From the NCBI GenBank assembly GCA_030591585.1, contig JAUVAS010000010.1, positions 1 to 49,436 of the forward strand: a stretch of 49,436 nucleotides of DNA. Direction: 5' to 3'. Every line of letters starts with the position of its first letter. The stretch's first letter is position 1. A program made the translations under genes and the position numbers. The notes under the pieces were generated by a model that saw nothing but the letters and a program-made list of their open reading frames with translations, did not search any database and was not told the DNA's origin. This stretch comes from Flavobacterium sp. GTDB lineage: Bacteria; Bacteroidota; Bacteroidia; Flavobacteriales; Flavobacteriaceae. Positions 41,552 to 49,436 of the stretch are shown here, one piece after another.

Positions 41552-42610
41552 ATGCTCGAAAATAAGAACACTTCAAAAACCAGTATTTCTGAATTAGGTG
41601 AATTTGGCTTAATAGATCACCTTACCAAGAATTTTAAAATAAAGCAAAAAACGACCCTTAAGGGTATTGGTGATGATGCAGCTGTTTTAGCTGCTAAATC
41701 TTCGGAAGAAATTGTAGTAACTACAGACTTATTGGTAGAAGGAGTGCATTTTGATTTAAGTTATATGCCTCTAAAGCATTTAGGGTATAAAGCGGTTGTT
41801 GTTAACCTGTCTGATGTGTATGCGATGAATGCAGAAGCTACGCAAATAACCGTTTCAATTGGTGTTTCAAATCGTTTTCCAGTGGAAGCTTTGGAGGAAT
41901 TATATGAAGGAATTCATACAGCAGCCAAATATTATAATATAGATGTAGTAGGTGGAGATACCACTTCGTCAAGAACAGGATTAATTATTAGTATCACAGC
42001 TGTTGGTCGTATTGCAAAAGGAAAATCTGTTTATAGAAGTACAGCTAAAGAAAGTGATTTATTAGTAGTTACGGGCGATTTAGGAGCAGCATATCTAGGG
42101 CTACAGATATTAGAACGCGAGAAAAAAGTATTTGAGGTGAATCCACAATCACAACCAGATTTAGAAGCATATACCTATTTAATTGAACGACAGTTAAAAC
42201 CTGAAGCAAGAAAAGATGTTTCAAAGTTATTAAAAGAATTAGAGGTGACCCCAACATCAATGATTGATATTAGTGATGGGCTTTCTTCAGAAATACTGCA
42301 TATTTGCAAACAATCTAAAGTGGGTTGTAATTTGTATGAAGATAAAATTCCGCTAGATCAACAAGTAATTTCAACTTGCGAAGAATTTAAAATGGATAGT
42401 ACTACCATTGCATTAAGTGGTGGAGAGGACTATGAGCTGCTTTTTACAGTAAAAATGGATGATTTTCCAAAAATAAAAGGAAACCCAAATTTTAGTATTA
42501 TTGGGCATATTACCCATGAAAAAGAAGGGGTTCATTTAGTAACTCGCGCTAATGAAAAGATTCCTCTAATTGCTAGAGGATGGAATTCTTTAAGCGAAGA
42601 TTCTAAATAA
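41552..42610 (+). CDS. thiL: Thiamine-monophosphate kinase ThiL
   Basis: ThiL phosphorylates thiamine monophosphate to thiamine pyrophosphate with ATP. The 352-residue protein has the family N-terminus ELGEFGLIDHL, the Mg/ATP motifs GIGDDAAVL, TTDLLVEGVHFDL and GGDTTSS, and the C-terminal MIDISDGLSSE and SGGEDYELLF. The length is slightly above the E. coli enzyme. It stands alone in the window without other thiamine genes. Confidence 0.96.
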   Translation: MLENKNTSKTSISELGEFGLIDHLTKNFKIKQKTTLKGIGDDAAVLAAKSSEEIVVTTDLLVEGVHFDLSYMPLKHLGYKAVVVNLSDVYAMNAEATQITVSIGVSNRFPVEALEELYEGIHTAAKYYNIDVVGGDTTSSRTGLIISITAVGRIAKGKSVYRSTAKESDLLVVTGDLGAAYLGLQILEREKKVFEVNPQSQPDLEAYTYLIERQLKPEARKDVSKLLKELEVTPTSMIDISDGLSSEILHICKQSKVGCNLYEDKIPLDQQVISTCEEFKMDSTTIALSGGEDYELLFTVKMDDFPKIKGNPNFSIIGHITHEKEGVHLVTRANEKIPLIARGWNSLSEDSK

Positions 42611-42613
42611 TAA

Positions 42614-42856
42614 TTAAGATATTCTTTGTAGTTTTTTCTGGAAAAAAGCAGAAAGACAAGCATTTACTTCTCTGTTTTTAAAGGTCAGTATTTCTATATC
42701 TCCCGAAGCCACATTAGTTACTTCCTGACCACAGGTTTTACATTTATATTCGTTTATATAATTAGTAATTTTATTACTAATTTTAAAACTATGTCCAAAA
42801 GTTGAACAATAAAGACTTGTGAGGCTGAAGTTTTGGTTTGGGGATAATGACTTCAT
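42614..42856 (-). CDS. Small zinc-ribbon-like protein
   Basis: This 80-residue protein has a possible metal site formed by C17 and H22 (YCSTFGHSF) and C39 and C42 (YKCKTCGQ). This C-H-C-C arrangement resembles half of a zinc ribbon. The spacing between the pairs is 16 residues. There is no signal peptide. It is convergent with thiL, four bases from its stop, with no terminator visible. I cannot assign a family or a role. Confidence 0.6.
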   Translation of the reverse strand: MKSLSPNQNFSLTSLYCSTFGHSFKISNKITNYINEYKCKTCGQEVTNVASGDIEILTFKNREVNACLSAFFQKKLQRIS

Positions 42857-42918
42857 AATATGAGTTTAATTAATACAGGACTAAAATTACAAAAATTATT
42901 TTAATATCCGATAAAAAG

Positions 42919-43695
42919 CTATAAAAAATCGATGAAATACACTGTTTTAACAACTTCTTTGATGTTTTCATTGACGCTCATATGTCCCGAATTTACCTTG
43001 TAGAGTGTTGTATTGGACTCTAAGGCAATTTTTTCTGAACTTGAAAATGGAATAATTGGATCATAGAATCCACATATCATATACTTTTTCCCATTAAAAT
43101 TTTTCAAAATAGAGGTTCGGTTCTTTCTTATTTTCATCCCTTTAATGGAAGCAATAATTCCTTTAGTGGGAAACTGAAATGCTTCTTTAGAAAATTTATC
43201 GATTAAATGTTGATGTTTTTCTTGTTGATTTTCTGGAAATAATAGTGCTATTGCCATTTTTATAAAAACTTTTTTATGGGTTTGAATAACCTTAATAGCA
43301 CGGTCTCTGTTATTTCTGCGTTCCAGAGAATCTGAGTCAGACGAAGAATTTAATAAAACTAAAGTTTCAATTTTAGATGGATATTTTTCTGCAAAGGCAA
43401 GACTTGTATACCCGCCCATTGAATGTCCAATGAAATTTGCTTTTTCAATATTTAATTCTTCTAAAACAGAATTAACAACTTCTGCCAATAATTCCATAGT
43501 GTGAATTTCAGCAACACATTCGCTTTTTCCATGGCCCGGTAAATCAATAACAATAACTTGATTTTTTTTTGCAAGTTCTGGAATTAGTCCCCCCCAAATA
43601 GTAGAACTTAATAAGAAGCCATGTAACAACACTACGGGATATCCTTTCCCATACACCTTAACGTGTATTTGGGAATTACGGTACTTTATAAACAT
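42919..43695 (-). CDS. Alpha/beta hydrolase
   Basis: This 258-residue cytoplasmic protein has the complete triad of the fold: S92 in IGHSMGGYTS, D212 in GFYDPIIPF and H238 in NSGHMSVNE. The oxyanion region is LLHGFLLSST and the conserved DLPGHGKSE is present. The substrate is unknown; the layout is that of small esterases or menaquinone-pathway-like hydrolases. It lies 19 bases downstream of the aminopeptidase gene and is probably co-transcribed with it. Confidence 0.88.
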   Translation of the reverse strand: MFIKYRNSQIHVKVYGKGYPVVLLHGFLLSSTIWGGLIPELAKKNQVIVIDLPGHGKSECVAEIHTMELLAEVVNSVLEELNIEKANFIGHSMGGYTSLAFAEKYPSKIETLVLLNSSSDSDSLERRNNRDRAIKVIQTHKKVFIKMAIALLFPENQQEKHQHLIDKFSKEAFQFPTKGIIASIKGMKIRKNRTSILKNFNGKKYMICGFYDPIIPFSSSEKIALESNTTLYKVNSGHMSVNENIKEVVKTVYFIDFL

Positions 43696-43714
43696 GGTTT
43701 ACCTTGTTAGAAGA

Positions 43715-45007
43715 TTACTTATTCATCAATTCCTCAATTTCTTCTGCTTCAATAGGGATATTACGCATTAAATTAAATGGCTCTCCTCTTTCTTGAATCA
43801 CCACATCGTCTTCTAATCTAATTCCGAAGCCTTCATCTGGAATATAAATTCCTGGTTCCACAGTAAAAACCATATTGGCTTTCATAGGTTCCCAAAGCAG
43901 TCCATAATCGTGAGTATCTAAGCCCATATGGTGAGAAGTGCCGTGCATAAAATATTTTTTATAAGCGGGCCAGTTTGGATCTTCATTTTGTACATCAGCT
44001 TTATCAATCAAACCTAACCCTAGCAATTCTGAAGTCATTAGAGCCCCTACTTCTACATGATAATCTTTCCAAATAGCTCCGGGGACTAATAATTTTGTTG
44101 CAGCATCTTTTACTCGTAATACAGCATTGTAAACATCGCGTTGACGGCTAGTAAATTTCCCGTTTACAGGTATGGTACGTGTCATATCACTGCTATAATT
44201 AGCGTATTCTGCACCAACATCAATTAAAATTAAATCCCCATCGTTACAGGGTTGGTTGTTCTCAATATAATGTAGAACATTGGCATTATTTCCGCTAGCT
44301 ATAATTGGTGTATAAGCAAATCCTTTTGAGCGATTTCTCAAAAATTCATGCATATATTCTGCTTCAATTTCGTATTCCATAACACCTGGTTTTACAAAGT
44401 CGAGCACACGGCGCATCCCTTTTTCAGTAATAGTACAAGCTTCTTGAATTAAATCTAATTCAATTTTATCTTTAACAGATCGAAGCCTTTGTAATATAGG
44501 ATTGCTTTTTGCAACATTGTGTGCAGGGTATTTAGTAAGCAACCATTTGGTGAATCTTGCTTCTCGGGTTTCAGTTTCAACATTAGCTCTATAATGCTCG
44601 TTGGTATTAATGTAAACTGTTTCGCATTGTGTCATGATTTCAAACAAAACTTTTTCCATTTCTTGTAACCAATAAACGGTCTTTATTCCGCTTGTTTTAA
44701 ATGCTTTTTCCTTGGTTAATTTCTCCCCTTCCCATATAGCAATATGCTCATTAGTTTCTTTCAGGAATAATATTTCCCGATGCTTTTCATCTGGTGCGTT
44801 AGGGAATAACACCAAAACACTTTCTTCTTGATCTACACCACTTAAATAAAATATATCTCTATGCTGCTGAAAAGGAATTGTACTATCTGCAGTAATTGGA
44901 TAGATATCATTACTGTTGAAAATTGCCAAGCTATTTGGTTTCATTTGAGCAGTAAAGTTTTTTCTGTTTTTAATAAATAAGGCAGAATCAATTTTGTGAT
45001 ATTTCAT
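43715..45007 (-). CDS. pepP: Xaa-Pro aminopeptidase (M24B, PepP-type)
   Basis: This 430-residue enzyme cleaves the N-terminal residue before proline. The aminopeptidase P N-domain (about 3-165) is followed by the pita-bread catalytic domain. All five metal ligands are present: D263 and D274 (LILIDVGAEYANYSSDMTR), H359 (MHGTSHHMGLDTHD), E384 (TVEPGIYIP) and E399 (GIRLEDDVV). There is no signal peptide, so it acts in the cytoplasm. A -7 element lies 32 bases before its ATG. Confidence 0.94.
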   Translation of the reverse strand: MKYHKIDSALFIKNRKNFTAQMKPNSLAIFNSNDIYPITADSTIPFQQHRDIFYLSGVDQEESVLVLFPNAPDEKHREILFLKETNEHIAIWEGEKLTKEKAFKTSGIKTVYWLQEMEKVLFEIMTQCETVYINTNEHYRANVETETREARFTKWLLTKYPAHNVAKSNPILQRLRSVKDKIELDLIQEACTITEKGMRRVLDFVKPGVMEYEIEAEYMHEFLRNRSKGFAYTPIIASGNNANVLHYIENNQPCNDGDLILIDVGAEYANYSSDMTRTIPVNGKFTSRQRDVYNAVLRVKDAATKLLVPGAIWKDYHVEVGALMTSELLGLGLIDKADVQNEDPNWPAYKKYFMHGTSHHMGLDTHDYGLLWEPMKANMVFTVEPGIYIPDEGFGIRLEDDVVIQERGEPFNLMRNIPIEAEEIEELMNK

Positions 45008-45038
45008 AAGAATTCGTTTTAAATAAAAATAATATCTT

Positions 45039-45046
45039 CAAAAATA
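45039..45046 (-). promoter_or_regulatory. -7 promoter element of pepP
   Basis: TATTTTTG on the minus strand fits TAnnTTTG, 31 bases before the ATG at 45007. Confidence 0.45.
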
Positions 45047-45086
45047 ATTAAAGTTTTTTTTAATAACGAAGCCAAATGTCCGAATT

Positions 45087-45665
45087 TTATTTTTTTCTTA
45101 TTCTACTCATATGTCTAGAAGAAATTCCTAAAAAAGAAGCGAGATAATGGAGTGGAATTTGTTGTAGTAGGTTTGAATTATTTTCAATAAGCTGATTATA
45201 ACGTTCTTCAGGGCTAAGTATTAGTAAGTTAATGCGATAATCGTCAATTAAAAAGATCTGATTCTCTATTAAATTATGATAAAATTTTTGGAAACCTTGA
45301 TTGTTTCCCAATAATTCATTAAATTTTTTTAAATCGATAACCCATAAACTACAATCACATAAAGCTTTAATGTTTTTTCTAGAAGGAAGATTCTGTTTAA
45401 AGCTTTTTAAGGCAGAAGTGGAAGTGTTTTCTAAAGCTAGATAAGTAGTTTTGTATTCACCTTCAATATCTATTGAATGCTGTAAAACACCTTCTTCTAT
45501 GTAACAGAAGTAGGTGCATACTTTTCCTCTTTCTACCAAATATTGGTTTTTACTTAAGTGAAGATTTGTAAAACACTTAATTATATTTGGGATGTAATGC
45601 TCTAACGAATTAGTATCTATTATTTTTTTTAAATAGTTATTAAATTTTTTCGATGAGCTATTCAT
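45087..45665 (-). CDS. Crp/Fnr family transcriptional regulator
   Basis: This 192-residue protein has a cyclic-nucleotide-binding-type beta-barrel (about 20-115) and a C-terminal helix-turn-helix (IPLHYLASFLGISSRHMSRIRKK) ending exactly at the protein end, as in most Bacteroidota members. The usual phosphate-binding GExxxx...RxA cassette of CRP is not visible, and there is no N-terminal Fnr cysteine cluster. The signal is therefore probably neither cAMP nor oxygen through Fe-S. It is divergent from the large Asp-box propeller gene and could control it; that is only a positional guess. Confidence 0.88.
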   Translation of the reverse strand: MNSSSKKFNNYLKKIIDTNSLEHYIPNIIKCFTNLHLSKNQYLVERGKVCTYFCYIEEGVLQHSIDIEGEYKTTYLALENTSTSALKSFKQNLPSRKNIKALCDCSLWVIDLKKFNELLGNNQGFQKFYHNLIENQIFLIDDYRINLLILSPEERYNQLIENNSNLLQQIPLHYLASFLGISSRHMSRIRKK

Positions 45666-45687
45666 TATGTAAAAATATTTTTCAGTT

Positions 45688-45695
45688 CGAATGTA
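45688..45695 (-). promoter_or_regulatory. -7-like promoter element of the Crp/Fnr gene
   Basis: TACATTCG on the minus strand differs from TAnnTTTG at one position and lies 22 bases before the ATG. Confidence 0.3.
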
Positions 45696-45785
45696 TAAAG
45701 AAATATAAAAGGATTTTGAATTAAGCTATAAAATTTTGTGAAACAAAGCTATTTCAGTAATTTCATCAACCTAAATAAACCAACT

Positions 45786-48605
45786 ATGAAAAATTTAGCA
45801 TTTTATTTTCTAGCTCTTATTTCTTTTCAATCTTTTTCGCAGCAACCCGCTACAAAATCGAGGGATATTGAAAATGGATTGCTACAAAAACAACAATTAA
45901 TAGAGAATTCTTTAGTAAAAAATCTTCCTTTTAAAAATATTGGACCAACGATTATGAGCGGACGTATAACTGCTATTGAGGTAAATCCTATCAATCCAAT
46001 AGAATTTTACATTAGTTATGCAAGTGGTGGAGTTTGGTATACAAATAATAACGGGACATCCTTTACCCCAATTTTAGACAATAGTTCTACTCAAGATGTA
46101 GGGAGTCTTGCTGTGAATTGGAAAACAAAGACTATTTGGGTAGGAACTGGAGAAGTAAATTCATCTCGATCTTCGTATGCAGGAATTGGGTTGTTAAAAT
46201 CTTCAGACCAAGGTGAAACTTGGGAGCGTATGGGCTTACTAGATTCACATCATATTAGTAGTATCCTTATCAATCCTAATAATTCAGATGAATTGGTGGT
46301 TGGTGTTGTTGGTCACTTATATTCTACTAATGACGAACGCGGAGTTTTTAAAACTTTTGACGGCGGAAAATCATGGAATAAAACTCTATTTGTAAATAAT
46401 CAGTCCGGGATTATTGAAGTGGCAGTAGATCCAAATAACTATAATTTAATGTATGCATCTTCGTGGGATAAAGACCGAAAATCTTGGAATTTTAGAGGGA
46501 GTGGAGAAGGGTCTGCTATTTATAAAAGTACCGATGCGGGTAATACTTGGGCAAAAGTTTCGGGTGAAGGCAGTGGCTTTCCTATGGGAGAAGGTGTTGG
46601 TAGAATAGGAATTGCTATTTATGATAAAAACACGGTATATGCCATTCATGATAATCAATTTAGAAGAGAAGATGATTCAAATAAGAAAAAGGATGATGGA
46701 CTAACTAAGGAAGATTTTAAAACGATGACTTCTTTAGAAGTGTTAGCGTTAGACGATAAAAAGTTGACAAAATATTTAAAATCTAATCGGTTTCCAGAAA
46801 AACATACTTCAGAATCTGTTAAAAAAAGTGTGAAGGAAGGAAATGTAAAACCTATAGACCTGGTTAAATACCTAGAAGATGCAAACACATTATTGTTTGA
46901 CACTCCTGTAATTGGTGCTGAGGTTTATAAAAGCAATGATGGCGGAAAAACTTGGAACAAAACCCATGATGGATTCTTAGACGATATTTATTATTCGTAT
47001 GGGTATTACTTTGGAAAAGTCCACGTAGCACCTAATAATAAAGATGCGATTTATATTTATGGTGTACCTATTTTAAAATCTAAAGATGGTGGAAAAACTT
47101 TTGAATCTATTAGTGCAGAAAATGTTCATGCAGATCATCACGCTTTATGGATTAACCCAGACTTAGAAGGACATATGATTAATGGGAACGATGGAGGAAT
47201 TAACATTACGTATGATGATGGGGAGACTTGGATTAAAAATAATTCTCCAGCAGTGGGTCAGTTTTATACAGTAAACATAGACCATGAAGAGCCTTATAAT
47301 GTATATGGAGGGTTGCAAGACAACGGTGTTTGGATGGGACCTCATACAATAACTGAAAATAAAACTTGGCATCAAGAAGGTCAATATCCCTATGAGTTTA
47401 TTATGGGTGGCGACGGAATGCAAGTAGAGATTGATACTAGAAATAGTAGCATAGTTTACACAGGGTATCAATTCGGAAATTATTATAGATTAAATCGTGA
47501 AACTGAAGAGCAAACGTACATTCAGCCAAAACATGAATTGGGTGAAACACCGTATCGTTTTAATTGGCAAACGCCCATTTTATTAAGTCCACACAATCAA
47601 GATATTTTATACTTGGGCGGAAATAAATTAATGCGAAGTATGAATCAAGGAAATGATTGGGAAGCAATTTCTGAAGATTTAACCCAAGGCGGAAAAAAAG
47701 GAAATATAGCGTATGGAACGTTAACCTCAATTAGTGAATCCCCTTTTCAATTTGGATTATTGTATGTAGGAAGTGATGATGGTTTGGTACACGTTACTAA
47801 AAACGGAGGCGGAAACTGGACGAATATTTCTGAAACTTTTCCGAAGGATTTATGGGCGAGTAGAGTCATTGCGTCTTCTCATAAAAAGGAACGAGTTTAT
47901 GTGGCGTTGAACGGGTATCGATGGGACGATTTTAAACCCTATGTATATGTTTCTGAAAACTATGGTGCTACCTGGAAAGACATTAGTAGCAACCTTCCAA
48001 CATCCTCGGTTAATGTAATAAAAGAAGACCCTAAAAATGAAGACGTATTGTATTTAGGGAGTGATAATGGCGTGTATGTTTCGTTGGATAAAGGCAAAAA
48101 TTGGCAAGCTTTTTCTGAAGGATTGCCGAGTGTAGCTTATCACGATTTAGTAATTCAGCCAGAAGCCAATGATTTGGTTCTAGGAACACACGGGCGTTCT
48201 TTATATATCGCAAACATCTCATTATTGCAGAATATTAATGAAGGTGAATTGTCAATTTCTGAAATAGAATCTATAAGATATTCTCCGCGTTGGGGAAGTT
48301 CTTGGAGTCAATGGAGTGGGGTAAATGAGCCTTCTGTCGAAATTCAATTTTACAATCCGAAAGCTGAAAGTGTTGAAATTTTAATTCAGACAGAAGATGG
48401 ATTAGAGCTTCAAAATTATAAAGTAGATGCAGTAAAAGGAGTGAATGTTTTTAGTTATGATGTAACGGTTTCAAAAAAAGGAATAAAAGTATTGTCTAAA
48501 AAAGATATTGAGATTAAAGAAGCTGATAATGGAAAAAAGTATTTACCTAAAGGAAATTATTTTATTCAAATAAACTCTGAAAAGACACGAATTGAAATAA
48601 AATAG
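45786..48605 (+). CDS. Large secreted Asp-box (BNR/VPS10-like) beta-propeller protein
   Basis: I start at MKNLAFYF (45786). The frame extends to a GTG at 45738, but the signal peptide (ending QSFSQQ) begins here. The 939-residue protein carries about eleven Asp-box motifs, such as SSDQGETW, TFDGGKSW, STDAGNTW, SNDGGKTW, TYDDGETW and SLDKGKNW. These are typical of sialidase- and sortilin-like (VPS10) propellers, and the number suggests two propellers. A charged, lysine-rich insertion sits at about 275-370. No sialidase catalytic residues were recognised. The last 100 residues form a beta domain without a T9SS signature. Function is unknown. Confidence 0.85.
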   Translation: MKNLAFYFLALISFQSFSQQPATKSRDIENGLLQKQQLIENSLVKNLPFKNIGPTIMSGRITAIEVNPINPIEFYISYASGGVWYTNNNGTSFTPILDNSSTQDVGSLAVNWKTKTIWVGTGEVNSSRSSYAGIGLLKSSDQGETWERMGLLDSHHISSILINPNNSDELVVGVVGHLYSTNDERGVFKTFDGGKSWNKTLFVNNQSGIIEVAVDPNNYNLMYASSWDKDRKSWNFRGSGEGSAIYKSTDAGNTWAKVSGEGSGFPMGEGVGRIGIAIYDKNTVYAIHDNQFRREDDSNKKKDDGLTKEDFKTMTSLEVLALDDKKLTKYLKSNRFPEKHTSESVKKSVKEGNVKPIDLVKYLEDANTLLFDTPVIGAEVYKSNDGGKTWNKTHDGFLDDIYYSYGYYFGKVHVAPNNKDAIYIYGVPILKSKDGGKTFESISAENVHADHHALWINPDLEGHMINGNDGGINITYDDGETWIKNNSPAVGQFYTVNIDHEEPYNVYGGLQDNGVWMGPHTITENKTWHQEGQYPYEFIMGGDGMQVEIDTRNSSIVYTGYQFGNYYRLNRETEEQTYIQPKHELGETPYRFNWQTPILLSPHNQDILYLGGNKLMRSMNQGNDWEAISEDLTQGGKKGNIAYGTLTSISESPFQFGLLYVGSDDGLVHVTKNGGGNWTNISETFPKDLWASRVIASSHKKERVYVALNGYRWDDFKPYVYVSENYGATWKDISSNLPTSSVNVIKEDPKNEDVLYLGSDNGVYVSLDKGKNWQAFSEGLPSVAYHDLVIQPEANDLVLGTHGRSLYIANISLLQNINEGELSISEIESIRYSPRWGSSWSQWSGVNEPSVEIQFYNPKAESVEILIQTEDGLELQNYKVDAVKGVNVFSYDVTVSKKGIKVLSKKDIEIKEADNGKKYLPKGNYFIQINSEKTRIEIK

Positions 48606-48646
48606 GATTTAAACGATTCTAAATAGTAATAAAACAATCCATAAAG

Positions 48647-48678
48647 TTTGCCTATCATACAATTGAAGCGTAATTTTG
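48647..48678 (+). promoter_or_regulatory. Promoter of the succinate dehydrogenase operon
   Basis: A -33 TTTG (48647-48650) and a -7 TAATTTTG (48671-48678) are separated by 20 bases. This matches the Bacteroidota consensus with both elements, the only such complete match I found. The -7 element ends 28 bases before the sdhC ATG. Confidence 0.65.
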
Positions 48679-48706
48679 TGAAACTTATAAAGAAAATATA
48701 TAACAA

Positions 48707-49378
48707 ATGGGAATATTCTCCTCTTCAATCGCCAGGAAAGTAGCTATGGCACTTTCGGCACTTTTTCTAGTATTCTTTTTATTAATTCATGTTACTGTAA
48801 ATTTAATTTCGGTGTGTAGTCCCGATACATTTAATGAGGTTTCTCATTTTATGGGGACCAATCCATTAGTTCAGTTTGGAATGCAACCCGTCCTAATTTT
48901 TGGGGTGGTTTTTCACTTTGTAATGGGTTTTGTTTTGGAATTAAAAAACAGAAAAGCAGTAGGTGTTAATAGTTATGCTAAAAACAACGGTGCCGCAAAT
49001 TCATCTTGGATGAGTAGAAACATGATATACAGCGGCTTAGCAATTTTAGCTTTTATCGTATTACACTTTATAGATTTTTGGTTTCCAGAAATAAATGTAA
49101 AGTACCTACAAGGAGATATGTCTGGATTACACGATGGTGAGTTTAGATATTTTCACGAATTACACGAAAAATTTTCGAACCCAGTTAGAGTTGGTGCGTA
49201 TGTTATTGCCTTTGTGTTTTTAGCATTGCATTTATTACACGGTTTTCAATCGGCATTCCAGTCAATGGGAATGAACAATAAATATTCAAAATGTGTGAGA
49301 AGTTTTGGAAAAGCTTATGCGATTATTATTCCATTGCTTTTTATATTCATTGCACTTTTTCACCATTTTACTCATTAA
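48707..49378 (+). CDS. sdhC: Succinate dehydrogenase cytochrome b subunit
   Basis: This 223-residue membrane protein has five hydrophobic helices (about 13-34, 56-78, 104-124, 160-182, 201-220). The candidate heme-ligand histidines are H28 (LLIHVTVN), H70 (VVFHFVMG), H120 (IVLHFIDFW) and H175/H178 (LALHLLHGFQ). This layout is that of the single-subunit, di-heme type B anchor seen in Bacteroidota and Wolinella fumarate reductase. It anchors the enzyme and passes electrons to menaquinone. The flavoprotein gene follows after 13 bases. Confidence 0.93.
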   Translation: MGIFSSSIARKVAMALSALFLVFFLLIHVTVNLISVCSPDTFNEVSHFMGTNPLVQFGMQPVLIFGVVFHFVMGFVLELKNRKAVGVNSYAKNNGAANSSWMSRNMIYSGLAILAFIVLHFIDFWFPEINVKYLQGDMSGLHDGEFRYFHELHEKFSNPVRVGAYVIAFVFLALHLLHGFQSAFQSMGMNNKYSKCVRSFGKAYAIIIPLLFIFIALFHHFTH

Positions 49379-49391
49379 ATAATACAAAAAT

Positions 49392-49436
49392 ATGTCTGTA
49401 TTAGATTCAAAAGTACCCGAAGGTCCTATAAAAGAC
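49392..49436 (+). CDS. sdhA: Succinate dehydrogenase flavoprotein subunit, N-terminal fragment
   Basis: Fifteen codons (MSVLDSKVPEGPIKD) are visible before the window ends. The start matches the N-terminus of Bacteroidota SdhA/FrdA flavoproteins and the position directly after sdhC fits the usual C-A-B order. The assignment rests mostly on context. Confidence 0.75.
   Translation, partial: MSVLDSKVPEGPIKD

Noticed and set aside
45738-45785. Longer N-terminus of the Asp-box protein from a GTG codon
   Set aside because: The codon lies in an AT-rich promoter-like stretch (AAATTTTGTG), and the normal signal peptide starts at the ATG at 45786.
1-49436. CRISPR arrays, insertion sequences, prophage, toxin-antitoxin or restriction genes
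   Set aside because: No regularly spaced direct repeats, transposase, integrase, phage structural or defence-gene motifs were seen on either strand.

Overview
The window looks like a chromosomal segment of a marine-type flavobacterium (Bacteroidota, Flavobacteriaceae). The reasons are: AT-rich sequence; several genes with type IX secretion (T9SS) sorting domains of both type A and type B; a PorP/SprF-PorE-like module; an SDR-type threonine dehydrogenase; many MKK-type lipoprotein signals; and -7 promoter elements of the form TAnnTTTG instead of sigma70 boxes. There is no transposase, integrase, phage gene or CRISPR array, so most of it reads as core genome, with one accessory-looking surface-protein island at about 26.7-35.1 kb.

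Layout. 1-7.3 kb: the end of a T9SS type B surface protein, a CBS-domain protein, a membrane M28 peptidase, a lipoprotein, threonine 3-dehydrogenase (tdh) and a patatin/outer-membrane-barrel fusion. 7.3-14.5 kb: tRNA-Arg(CCU), then a leftward operon of two large T9SS type B proteins, PorP/SprF and a PorE-like OmpA protein. 14.5-16.8 kb: an EEP-family nuclease or phosphatase divergent from hflX. 16.9-25.2 kb: a long leftward SUF iron-sulfur operon (sufA, sufB, lipoprotein, sufC, sufD, sufS, META lipoprotein, sufE, DUF59/SufT, DUF2480), followed by a DUF3078 gene. Several of its spacers carry small palindromic repeats, and a 76-bp inverted repeat sits between sufA and sufB. 25.4-26.7 kb: two exported proteins of unknown function.

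26.7-35.1 kb: a leftward block of three choice-of-anchor B T9SS proteins in tandem, a seven-repeat beta-propeller lipoprotein, an MbnP-like lipoprotein and a MauG/MbnH-like di-heme peroxidase lipoprotein. This is the most interesting part of the window. The MbnP/di-heme enzyme pair implies copper- or redox-linked protein modification, and the choice-of-anchor B proteins share a conserved set of histidines. 35.4-41.3 kb: a complete RND efflux operon (adaptor, pump, outer-membrane channel) with possible operator palindromes upstream and no local regulator. 41.3-49.4 kb: thiL, a small zinc-ribbon-like protein, an alpha/beta hydrolase, a Xaa-Pro aminopeptidase, a Crp/Fnr-like regulator divergent from a large Asp-box (BNR) beta-propeller protein, then sdhC and the first codons of sdhA.

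Several long open frames begin upstream of the likely start. I moved seven starts inward (3832, 3950, 14460, 15593, 23291, 33151, 45786), because the earlier start lies in a promoter element, in a neighbouring gene or ahead of a clean signal peptide or domain start. No gene-free stretch exceeds 300 bases. The longest are 35130-35389, 41298-41551 and 25218-25422, and their contents are described below.
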